NCBI GenBank assembly: GCA_964426415.1
Contig: CAYRQM010000046.1
Location: 1 to 11,685, forward strand
Source of the DNA: UBA3792 sp964426415
GTDB taxonomy: Bacteria > Bacillota > Clostridia > Christensenellales > CAG-138
DNA length: 11,685 nt
Direction of reading: 5' to 3'
Shown one piece after another: positions 1 through 5,738 of this stretch (the first letter of the stretch is position 1; each line of letters opens with the position of its first letter). Made by a program: the position numbers and the translations under genes. The notes under the pieces are model-generated. The model was given only the letters and a program-made list of their open reading frames with translations. It had not been told where the DNA came from and searched no databases.

Positions 1-68
1 TCGGAACATCCTGCGATGAGGGACAACAGCATAATGGCTGTGAGCAAATAAACAAGGGCGCGTTTCAT
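1..68 (-). CDS. Lipoprotein, N-terminal fragment (cut by window edge)
   Basis: Only the first 22 codons are inside the window. They read MKRALVYLLTAIMLLSLIAGCS: a short basic start, a hydrophobic stretch and a good lipobox (I-A-G-C), so the product should be exported and lipid-anchored at the outer face of the membrane. The start is fixed by a GGAGG ribosome binding site about ten bases upstream and by a promoter on the same strand further up. The gene is transcribed away from the paralogous membrane-protein genes on its right. The mature domain lies outside the window, so the function cannot be given; solute-binding protein or small surface lipoprotein are both possible. Confidence 0.75.
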   Translation of the reverse strand, partial: MKRALVYLLTAIMLLSLIAGCS

Positions 69-102
69 TTCGATGATTGCCTCCTCCATGAGTGATAGGA
101 TA

Positions 103-131
103 ATCATACCATACAGTGCGCGAAAAAGCAA
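103..131 (-). promoter_or_regulatory. Promoter of the leftmost lipoprotein gene
   Basis: On the minus strand TTGCTT (131-126) and TATGAT (108-103) are 17 bases apart, and TGG before the -10 makes it an extended -10. It lies about 35 bases upstream of the lipoprotein start codon. Read by eye only. Confidence 0.5.
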
Positions 132-238
132 CAGAACCCGCAAAAAAGGTCAAAAAGAAATTCGGAAAATGCAAGCGAATCGTTTCGAAGAATTTCGCGC
201 AATGCGGACAAGAATCTTCAATATTTTGTTATTTGCGA

Positions 239-268
239 TTGACAAGCAGGCAAAATTTGGGGTATATT
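239..268 (+). promoter_or_regulatory. Promoter of the first Ig-like membrane protein gene
   Basis: TTGACA (239-244), an 18-base spacer and TATATT (263-268). A G-rich AAAGGGG follows at 277-283. Because transcription should start near 275, the open frame that extends upstream to 73 is not translated in full. The arrangement matches the promoter of the second paralogue. Confidence 0.65.
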
Positions 269-333
269 TGAATGAGAAAGGGGCCGTAGCGTATTCGCAT
301 TTCAAATCTAATGAGTATGCCACAACGATCAAT

Positions 334-1056
334 ATGGAGAACATGGATCAGCAAAACGTGCAGGGAACTGTACAGCCACCCGTACAGGGGTACACGATTC
401 CGCCGATACAACAACCGAAGCCAACCAAGAAAAGATCGCCCATTTGGATCATTCTGACGATCGTATTTGCTTTGGCAGTCATTGGACTTTCTGTGCTGTG
501 CGTCATGGAATTCCGCAAAACGCAGGAATTGAGCGCCGAATGTGACGCACGCGCCGCGCAAATCACCGAGAAAGACGCCACGATCGAAACGCGGGACGCC
601 ACCATCGCATCGCTCAAGACGGATGTCGAAACGGGAGCGGCGACCGCAGCCGAGCAAGAGGAAGCCATCACGGGATACAAGAAAACCATTCAGTCGCTGC
701 GCAACGAAATGCTGCCGTACAAGGCAGATTCCGAAGAACTGAACGATGTGTACACCTTCCTGCTGCGTGCGGACGCGGGACAGGCGTCGAACAATTTCAA
801 GGCGGACAAGAGCATCATCGTCATGCACAAGAGCGACCCGATGACCTCCCTCCGCTTGACCACGGGATACACCACTTCCTATGGCTTCACCTATTCCAAA
901 TACGGCGTTGCCACGGTCGAATTCAACAAAAACAGCTGGAGCAGCACGTCGACGCAGATCAACGTCACCCCGACGGGCGTAGGCACCACCATCGTTACGT
1001 TCGTGAACAAGCTCAACAGCGAAACGTTCAAGGTCATGTTGGTCGTTCTCGACTGA
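334..1056 (+). CDS. Single-pass membrane protein with coiled coil and Ig-like domain (paralogue 1)
   Basis: Unrecognised surface protein of about 240 residues. Order: a Q/P-rich cytoplasmic tail, a basic KKRSPIW stop, one membrane helix (about residues 37-57), a charged alanine-rich coiled coil to about residue 135, then a C-terminal beta-rich domain of about 100 residues. Its ending (a TPTGVGTT turn followed by alternating hydrophobic strands) resembles bacterial Ig-like Big_2 domains. The basic residues before the helix predict N-in, so coiled coil and Ig-like domain face outwards. The start is uncertain: ATG 334 and ATG 343 are both in frame and neither has a well-spaced ribosome binding site; the frame upstream to 73 is excluded because the promoter lies at 239-268. 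The next gene is a close paralogue with the same layout. Role unknown; the architecture suggests envelope contact or sensing, which is inference. Confidence 0.75.
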   Translation: MENMDQQNVQGTVQPPVQGYTIPPIQQPKPTKKRSPIWIILTIVFALAVIGLSVLCVMEFRKTQELSAECDARAAQITEKDATIETRDATIASLKTDVETGAATAAEQEEAITGYKKTIQSLRNEMLPYKADSEELNDVYTFLLRADAGQASNNFKADKSIIVMHKSDPMTSLRLTTGYTTSYGFTYSKYGVATVEFNKNSWSSTSTQINVTPTGVGTTIVTFVNKLNSETFKVMLVVLD

Positions 1057-1089
1057 CGCTTCCTTGCAGCGCAAAAGGGCATTCTCTTT

Positions 1090-1115
1090 AGGAGATCGCA
1101 CACGCGGTCTCTTTT
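1090..1115 (+). terminator. Rho-independent terminator of paralogue 1
   Basis: GAGATCGC (1092-1099), loop ACAC and GCGGTCTC (1104-1111) form an eight-pair stem with one G-T pair, followed by TTTT. The same hairpin closes paralogue 2. Confidence 0.75.
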
Positions 1116-1172
1116 GCATAAAAAACATCGGCGCAAACGGCATGTTTTGGCGATATTTGTCCCCATTTCCCG

Positions 1173-1201
1173 TTGACAAATGCGAATAACTTCAGTATTA
1201 T
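1173..1201 (+). promoter_or_regulatory. Near-consensus promoter of paralogue 2
   Basis: TTGACA (1173-1178), a 17-base spacer and TATTAT (1196-1201). The likely transcript start is near 1208, just before an AAAGGGG ribosome binding site at 1210-1216. The second paralogue therefore has its own promoter and is not simply read through from the first. Confidence 0.75.
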
Positions 1202-1225
1202 TTCAGAAGAAAGGGGCAGCGGCAT

Positions 1226-1261
1226 ATGCACGTTCCAAATTGGTTGCGTAGGCTGCAATGA
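1226..1261 (+). other. Possible 11-codon leader ORF overlapping the paralogue 2 start
   Basis: AAAGGGG at 1210-1216 is nine bases from an ATG at 1226 that opens MHVPNWLRRLQ and stops at 1259-1261. Its stop overlaps the ATG at 1258 of the membrane protein gene as ATGA. This is the only well-spaced ribosome binding site in the 5' region, so the large gene may be reached by translational coupling. Against it, paralogue 1 keeps the AAAGGGG but has no ATG at the matching place, so the leader is not conserved even within this window. Confidence 0.3.
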
Positions 1262-1947
1262 AACGCATGGAGTATGGGAATTATCAGAGCGGGCAGGGGA
1301 CTGCGCAGCCAATTGCGCAAGGGTACACAATCCCGCCAATGCAACAGCCAAAGCCGGCAAAGAAAAGATCCCCCATTTGGATCATTCTGACCATTCTTTT
1401 TGTCCTGACGTCGCTTGCACTTGGCGTACTGTGCGCCATGGAATATCGCAAAACGCAGGACTTAAGCGCCGACCTTGACGCACGCGACGAGAAAATTACA
1501 AAGCTCGAATCCGACTTGGAAGCGGACGAAGCCGCCCTTGAACGGAAAGAGAAATCCATTACCGATTACAAAAAGACCGTCGCATCCTTAACCGCCGATG
1601 TGCAGACGTACAAATCCGAAGCCGACAAGCTCGATGATGTTTTGACCTTCCTGCTGCGTGCGGACGCGGGACAAGCGTCGAGCAACTTCAAGGCGGACAA
1701 GAGCATCATCGTCATGCACAAAAATGACCCCATGACGACATTCCGCCTTACAACGGGGTACAACACAACCTACGGATTCAACTATTCCGTTTACGGCGTT
1801 GTGGACGTCGATTTCAACAAGAACAGCTGGAGAAGCACCTCAACGCAGATCAACGTCACCCCCACGGGCGTGGGCACCACCGTTCTGTCGTTCTACAATT
1901 CGCTCAACAGCGAGACGTTCAAAATGATGATTATCGTTATCGACTGA
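1258..1947 (+). CDS. Single-pass membrane protein with coiled coil and Ig-like domain (paralogue 2)
   Basis: Tandem paralogue of the preceding gene, 229 residues from ATG 1258 (226 from ATG 1267). It keeps every segment: Q/P-rich tail containing QGYTIPP, basic KKRSPIW, one membrane helix, a shorter acidic/lysine-rich coiled coil, and the Ig-like C-terminal domain. Over the last 103 residues I count 81 identities to paralogue 1 by eye; the coiled coil has diverged more, which suggests that the outer domain is under the stronger constraint. An in-frame stop at 1249-1251 rules out an earlier start. It has its own promoter and terminator, so two proteins of the same fold can be expressed separately. 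Function unknown; the two could pair through the coiled coil, but nothing in the sequence proves it. Confidence 0.8.
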   Translation: MKRMEYGNYQSGQGTAQPIAQGYTIPPMQQPKPAKKRSPIWIILTILFVLTSLALGVLCAMEYRKTQDLSADLDARDEKITKLESDLEADEAALERKEKSITDYKKTVASLTADVQTYKSEADKLDDVLTFLLRADAGQASSNFKADKSIIVMHKNDPMTTFRLTTGYNTTYGFNYSVYGVVDVDFNKNSWRSTSTQINVTPTGVGTTVLSFYNSLNSETFKMMIIVID

Positions 1948-1983
1948 CGCAACCCACAACCAACACGTTAGCCAACATCGTGA

Positions 1984-2009
1984 GGAGATCGCACACGCGG
2001 TCTCCTTTT
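1984..2009 (+). terminator. Rho-independent terminator of paralogue 2
   Basis: GGAGATCGC (1984-1992), loop ACAC and GCGGTCTCC (1997-2005) form a nine-pair stem followed by TTTT. Relative to the copy after paralogue 1, a G-T closing pair has become G-C, so the pairing is kept. Confidence 0.8.
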
Positions 2010-2084
2010 GTATGGTAATTTCGGCGCGAGCGGCGTGTTTTGTCGAATCTTTTGCAGACTGCACCTGCGCAGCCTGTCACAAAC

Positions 2085-2093
2085 TGATATACT
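2085..2093 (+). promoter_or_regulatory. Extended -10 promoter directly before the Fn3-like membrane protein
   Basis: TGATATACT is an extended -10 (TG-N-TATACT) whose last base is four bases from the ATG at 2098. No good -35 hexamer is visible at 16-18 bases. Transcription from here would begin at or inside the start codon. Confidence 0.45.
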
Positions 2094-2097
2094 ATAT

Positions 2098-2931
2098 ATG
2101 ACAAATCCGAATGGGGAATCGGGCGTCTTCGACGCGTTTCATGACAGTGTTCCGGAATTTGCGATGCTGCGTGAGCCGCTGTATCATCACGCCGACGCCT
2201 CCTGCAAAAAGAAATCTGCCCTATCCACCCTCCTCACACTCACCAAAATCACCGTTGCCGCAGTCGTTGCCGCTGCGGTGTTGTTTGCAATTCTCAAAGT
2301 GCGCGGGACGGTGGTCACCAAGGATGCGCACAGCGTGACGGTTGCCGTGGACGTCCACGCAATCGGCGCCGCATCCGACACGATTCGCTACCAACTGTTC
2401 CAAAACGGTGCAACAAGCGCCTGCCAAGCGGGTGTCATTCCCGCAAAAGACAGCACGCTTGCCCTTTCGGGGCTGCTGCCCGATACCGCGTACCATCTGC
2501 TCTTTTTCGACTCCGACGAAGCACGCGGCGATCAGCGCGTCGGCGAGCTTGCGTTTCATACCCAATCGGAATCGCCCCCACCCATCGCAGAGGCGACGAG
2601 CCGTCCGTCCGTTACTTCGGCGCCTACGACGACGCCCACATCCACACCATCGGATTCTCCCACCCCGACGTCGACTCCAACCCCGACGCCTACGCCCAAG
2701 CCGACCCCAAAGCCGATCACCGTGGCGCTTTATTATGCGCATTTCAACTGGCGGGAGGTAAAGAAAGGCAGGTTCGCCTTTTCGTTTGAACAGGACAAAG
2801 ATTCGGGAGACTGGTACTGTACCTGCATGTCCGAGACAAAAACACTGTGGGAGGATAACGTGTTTCATGACGACGCCGAAACGGAGCGTGTGCTCGTTGC
2901 GGACAACACGGCTTCGTTTTCCATCGGCTGA
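2098..2931 (+). CDS. Single-pass membrane protein with Fn3-like domain and Pro/Thr linker
   Basis: Unrecognised 277-residue protein. Residues 1-41 are a cytoplasmic tail ending in CKKKS; 44-67 form one membrane helix; 72-157 look like a fibronectin type III-like beta domain (the stretch LSGLLPDTAYHLLFF is typical of such folds); 158-207 are a Pro/Thr/Ser linker made largely of TPTP units, as in wall-spanning stalks; 208-277 form a small C-terminal domain with two close cysteines (CTC, 241 and 243). The positive charges before the helix predict the C-terminal part outside the cell. The start is uncertain: ATG 2098 has no ribosome binding site and sits four bases after a -10 element, so the mRNA may be leaderless; the next in-frame ATG is 2164, also without a good site. 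It follows the two Ig-like genes but shares no sequence with them. Function unknown. Confidence 0.75.
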   Translation: MTNPNGESGVFDAFHDSVPEFAMLREPLYHHADASCKKKSALSTLLTLTKITVAAVVAAAVLFAILKVRGTVVTKDAHSVTVAVDVHAIGAASDTIRYQLFQNGATSACQAGVIPAKDSTLALSGLLPDTAYHLLFFDSDEARGDQRVGELAFHTQSESPPPIAEATSRPSVTSAPTTTPTSTPSDSPTPTSTPTPTPTPKPTPKPITVALYYAHFNWREVKKGRFAFSFEQDKDSGDWYCTCMSETKTLWEDNVFHDDAETERVLVADNTASFSIG

Positions 2932-2949
2932 AATGGGAAGGGTTCGGCT

Positions 2950-3810
2950 TTAGTTTACGACCACATTCCCGTTGACGATGGTGAGATGAATCTCACCGTT
3001 CATGGTGCGCTGCACGTTCGCTTCGACAAAGTCCAACGCTTCCAGCGTGGCGCTGTCGGCAGGATGCTTGGTTGAATCGGTAATCAGCACATAGTCGGGC
3101 AGCGAAAAGGTCAGCAGCATGGGCAGATTCTTGTCGTAAACCCCGTGATGGGGCAGTTTCATGATGTCGCAGGTCAAATTGCGGGTGCTGTACACCAAAT
3201 TCTTCAGCAGCGCTTCCTCGGCGTCGCCCAAAAACAGATAGGTGGTCTGTTGGTACGCCATGCGCACGACCAACGACTGCTCGTTGTCGTTGCTGCCGTC
3301 GTAGGGAACGGTGGAAACCCACACATCCAACGATGCGTCGCCAAAGGTCAGCGTTGTGTCGGCAGACAGCCGCGTAACGGGCGTTTGCGCCGATTCGATG
3401 GCAGCCAACAGCTGGCGGTACTGCTTGGAATCCGCCTCATAATTGGGCAGATAAATTTGGTCGATGGGCAGCGATTCGATGAGCGTGTCCGCGCCGCCGA
3501 TATGATCCTTGTCAAAATGGGTCAGCAAAAGCAGATCGAGCTTTTCGACGCCCAATTCGCTAAGACGGGTCACAAGGTCTTGCCCGTCGTCCTGTTCGCC
3601 CGCGTCAATGAGCAGGTTGCACGCGCCAAATTGCAGCAGGATGCTGTCCGCCTGCCCAATGTCAAATACAGTTAGTTCCAAAGCGTCGCTTTGCGCGATC
3701 ACTTCGGGGGAAGTGGGATCGTGCGCACACGCCGTGCCCAACAAAAACAGGATGGAGAGCAAACACAAGATCATTCGTTTCATACGGGTATTGTATCCAA
3801 AAAAACGCAT
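2950..3810 (-). CDS. Exported ComEC-like metallo-beta-lactamase-fold hydrolase
   Basis: A 286-residue protein with the stand-alone hydrolase domain found at the C-terminus of the competence protein ComEC. Visible motifs are the opening FDIGQADSILL, the metal-site THFDKDHIGGAD, and the downstream KLPHHG. The ComEC channel domain is absent. The N-terminus (basic residues, then a hydrophobic run ending LLGTAC) is a secretion signal; cysteine 28 could be lipidated, but glycine at -3 makes the lipobox weak, so ordinary signal peptidase cleavage is an alternative. The start at 3810 is chosen because AAGGGG lies nine bases upstream; ATGs at 3783 and 3774 lack one. The fold acts on phosphodiester-type substrates in relatives, but the substrate here is unknown; an extracellular nuclease or phosphodiesterase role is inference. 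It diverges from dinB across a LexA box, so DNA damage may also control it. Confidence 0.8.
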   Translation of the reverse strand: MRFFGYNTRMKRMILCLLSILFLLGTACAHDPTSPEVIAQSDALELTVFDIGQADSILLQFGACNLLIDAGEQDDGQDLVTRLSELGVEKLDLLLLTHFDKDHIGGADTLIESLPIDQIYLPNYEADSKQYRQLLAAIESAQTPVTRLSADTTLTFGDASLDVWVSTVPYDGSNDNEQSLVVRMAYQQTTYLFLGDAEEALLKNLVYSTRNLTCDIMKLPHHGVYDKNLPMLLTFSLPDYVLITDSTKHPADSATLEALDFVEANVQRTMNGEIHLTIVNGNVVVN

Positions 3811-3811
3811 G

Positions 3812-3839
3812 TTGACAAGCCCCTTCTTTGTGGTATAAT
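3812..3839 (+). promoter_or_regulatory. Consensus promoter of dinB
   Basis: Perfect TTGACA (3812-3817) and perfect TATAAT (3834-3839) with a 16-base spacer. Start of transcription is expected near 3846, at the edge of the LexA box. A fully consensus promoter needs tight repression, which fits an SOS gene. Confidence 0.85.
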
Positions 3840-3862
3840 AGGAGTACGAACATACGTTCGAA
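3835..3862 (-). promoter_or_regulatory. Candidate divergent promoter of the ComEC-like gene
   Basis: On the minus strand TTCGAA (3862-3857) and TATTAT (3840-3835) are 16 bases apart. The -10 overlaps the dinB -10 almost entirely (shared TATAATA), and the LexA box covers the -35 and spacer. The -35 matches consensus at only three positions, so this is tentative. Confidence 0.4.
3847..3860. promoter_or_regulatory. LexA (SOS) box
   Basis: CGAACATACGTTCG fits the Gram-positive LexA/DinR consensus CGAACRNRYGTTYG at every position. It sits just downstream of the dinB -10, over the expected transcript start, so bound LexA would block dinB. It also covers the candidate reverse promoter of the ComEC-like gene. 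Confidence 0.9.
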
Positions 3863-3883
3863 TTTTGGGAAGAAGGGATTTCT

Positions 3884-5128
3884 GTGGGCAGGCGCATTCT
3901 GCATATCGACTTCAACTGTTTTTATGCGTCGGTGGAGTGTTTTCATCGGCCCGAGATTCGCGCATTTCCCGTTGCGGTGACGGGCGACCCCGAAAAGCGG
4001 CACGGCATCATCTTGGCGAAGAACGAATTGGCAAAGAAGTTTGGCGTCAAGACGGGGGAGGCAATTTGGCAGGCAAAGAGCAAGTGCCCCAATTTGCTTT
4101 GCGTCGCGCCCCATTTCGACCAATACCTGCGTTTTTCCAAGCTGGGCAAAGCGCTGTATCACGAATATTCCGACCTGATCGAGCCGTTCGGCTTGGACGA
4201 AAACTGGGTCGATGTGACGGGGCGGACGTCAAATTTTCAAGAGGCGGAGGCGATGGCGCAGGAGATTCGTCTGCGGGTGCACGACGAGCTGGGCATTACG
4301 GTCTCCGTCGGCGTGGCGGACAACAAAATCTTCGCCAAGCTGGGCAGCGACATCAAAAAGCCCGACGCCGTGACGGTGGTATCGCCCGAAAACTACCGCG
4401 AGGTGGCGTGGCGGCTGCCGGTGGAGGATCTGCTGTTTGTAGGGCGCGCCACGCAAAAGCGCCTCAATCGCTTCGGCATCACCACCATCGGCGAGCTGGC
4501 GAACACCGAGCCGTCGTTTTTGCACGCGCAATTCGGCAAGGTGGGCGAAACGCTGCATCAATTTGCCAACGGGCGGGACACGTCGCCCGTACAGCCCTAC
4601 GGCGCGGAAACGCCCGTCAAAAGCATCGGCAACGGCGTGACGGCGCCGCGGGATTTGGTCAACGATGCGGATGTGCAGCTGACGTTTCTGATGCTTTCGG
4701 AGAGCGTTGCGGCGCGGCTGCGCGCCAACGGGTTTCGGGCAAGAACGGTGTCCATCGCGGTGCGCGACTGCGGGCTGTTCTCGTTCACGCGGCAAAAGAA
4801 GCTCGAGTATCCGACCGATCTGACGGAGGAGCTGCTGACAAGCTGCATGCAGCTGTTTCGGGCGAACTACACCTGGCAAGCGCCCATTCGTTCGCTGACG
4901 GTCTGCGCCTGCGACCTCGTTCCCGCCGAACTGCCGATGCAGCTGTCGCTGTTTGGCGAGGAGGAACGGCGCGCCAGAAAGGAACAGGCGGAGCGTGCGG
5001 TGGACGACATTCGCAAGCGGTTCGGGTATCATGCCATTTTGCGCGGGCGGCTGATGACCGACGATCAGATCGGCGTCATGAACCCGCGCGAAGAACACAC
5101 GGTGCATCCTGTGGGGTATCGAACATGA
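3884..5128 (+). CDS. dinB: Y-family DNA polymerase IV (DinB)
   Basis: Error-prone translesion polymerase of 414 residues that extends primers past damaged template bases. The N-terminal HIDFNCFYASVE carries the first catalytic Asp (D9) and the aromatic steric gate (Y14 at the family position). The second metal site is GLDENWVDVT (D105, E106), a variant of the usual S-x-DEAYLD. A helix-hairpin-helix-like stretch LLFVGRATQKRL and the little-finger domain follow. QLSLF at 353-357 is a beta-clamp binding motif, placing the enzyme at the replication fork. The start is GTG 3884, six bases after AGAAGGG. A consensus promoter and perfect LexA box precede it, so it should be induced by DNA damage. Its stop overlaps the start of a small gene as ATGA, which implies coupled translation. 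Family assignment is secure; a precise subgroup is not claimed. Confidence 0.95.
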   Translation: MGRRILHIDFNCFYASVECFHRPEIRAFPVAVTGDPEKRHGIILAKNELAKKFGVKTGEAIWQAKSKCPNLLCVAPHFDQYLRFSKLGKALYHEYSDLIEPFGLDENWVDVTGRTSNFQEAEAMAQEIRLRVHDELGITVSVGVADNKIFAKLGSDIKKPDAVTVVSPENYREVAWRLPVEDLLFVGRATQKRLNRFGITTIGELANTEPSFLHAQFGKVGETLHQFANGRDTSPVQPYGAETPVKSIGNGVTAPRDLVNDADVQLTFLMLSESVAARLRANGFRARTVSIAVRDCGLFSFTRQKKLEYPTDLTEELLTSCMQLFRANYTWQAPIRSLTVCACDLVPAELPMQLSLFGEEERRARKEQAERAVDDIRKRFGYHAILRGRLMTDDQIGVMNPREEHTVHPVGYRT

Positions 5129-5361
5129 AGGTATACGTTGGCGTGGACGTGGCGGTAGACGCGTATGGCAAACTGCATCCCAGATGCGTCCACTGGGAGG
5201 ACGGACGGCGATTCGAAATCCAGTCCGTTTTGGACGAGCGCCGCGCAGCCAGCCTGAAGGCGGGCGGAAGCGGCGTGCGGTACACCTGTCTCATCAACGG
5301 GCACACCACATTCCTGTTTTTTGAAGACCCGCGCTGGTTTGTAGACAGCGTGAAAAATTAG
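5125..5361 (+). CDS. Small protein translationally coupled to dinB
   Basis: A 78-residue protein beginning MKVYVGVDVAVDAYGKLHP. Its start overlaps the dinB stop by four bases (ATGA), with GGGG eight bases upstream, so it should be made together with the polymerase and be induced by DNA damage. Visible features: an N-terminal strand pattern, a central VHWEDGRRFEI followed by VLDERRAASLKAGG, and an aromatic C-terminal part (FLFFEDPRWFV). It has no signal peptide or membrane segment, so it is cytosolic. The WxDGRxxxI..VLD pattern resembles small proteins I recall beside dinB-like genes in other Gram-positives (DUF6504-like), but I cannot verify that family. A role as polymerase partner is inferred from position alone. 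Confidence 0.8.
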   Translation: MKVYVGVDVAVDAYGKLHPRCVHWEDGRRFEIQSVLDERRAASLKAGGSGVRYTCLINGHTTFLFFEDPRWFVDSVKN

Positions 5362-5390
5362 TGGAAACGGCGGAACAGATATGCTATAAT
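5362..5390 (+). promoter_or_regulatory. Extended -10 promoter of the acidic protein-acyltransferase operon
   Basis: TGGAAA (5362-5367), a 17-base spacer and TATAAT (5385-5390), with TGC directly before the -10. Transcription should start near 5397, about 20 bases before the first gene. No terminator is visible between the dinB operon and this promoter, so read-through is possible. Confidence 0.7.
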
Positions 5391-5417
5391 ACCTCCATTG
5401 AACAATAGGAGGCAATT

Positions 5418-5735
5418 ATGGAAGAATACAGCGCAGAGAAGGCGCAGGCATACATCAAGGACTGCTTTGTCAAGCAGGGCGATTTCCTCATTTTGCAGGA
5501 GGACGTATTCGACGCCATGCTGCAGCGCGTGATGGCGTTGGACGAACAATTCATGGAAACCAGCGGCGTCAACGACGGCGCGGAGTACGACGACGATGCG
5601 GCGTTCGATTTTCTGTTCGCCGAGATGAGCAAATCCTTTGCCGAGCAAAAAATGTACTGCATGCGCTTCGTAGAAGACTACATGGATTACAGCGAGCGCT
5701 ATCTGGACAGCATCGGCGCCATCGATTGGGAATAA
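5418..5735 (+). CDS. Acidic hypothetical protein (105 residues)
   Basis: Not recognised. The product is rich in Asp, Glu, Met and Phe, with an acidic run EYDDDAAFDF near the middle. It has no signal peptide or membrane segment and looks largely helical. AGGAGG at 5407-5412, five bases from the ATG, and a strong extended -10 promoter show that it is a real, well-expressed gene. It is the first gene of an operon, only three bases before a membrane acyltransferase, and so could be a cytosolic partner or regulator of that enzyme; this is inference from position. Confidence 0.75.
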   Translation: MEEYSAEKAQAYIKDCFVKQGDFLILQEDVFDAMLQRVMALDEQFMETSGVNDGAEYDDDAAFDFLFAEMSKSFAEQKMYCMRFVEDYMDYSERYLDSIGAIDWE

Positions 5736-5738
5736 GAC

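Noticed and set aside
73..333. Upstream extension of the first Ig-like gene to ATG 73
   Set aside because: The extension has no counterpart in the paralogue and the likely promoter at 239-268 lies inside it.
229..1179. Minus-strand open frame of 316 codons opposite the first Ig-like gene
   Set aside because: Arg/His-rich product without any family motif, fully opposite a gene that has a paralogue, promoter and terminator.
2628..2718. Repetitive C/A-rich DNA considered as a possible satellite or CRISPR-like repeat
   Set aside because: It is in-frame coding sequence for the TPTP-type linker with no regular spacers.
2925..2955. Possible terminator between the Fn3-like gene and the convergent ComEC-like gene
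   Set aside because: The GGCT/CGGCT words are direct repeats and do not form a stable hairpin with a T-tract.
3691..5124. Long plus-strand frame ahead of the small dinB-linked gene
   Set aside because: It is the +1 shadow of dinB; only its last 78 codons, from ATG 5125, are a real gene.
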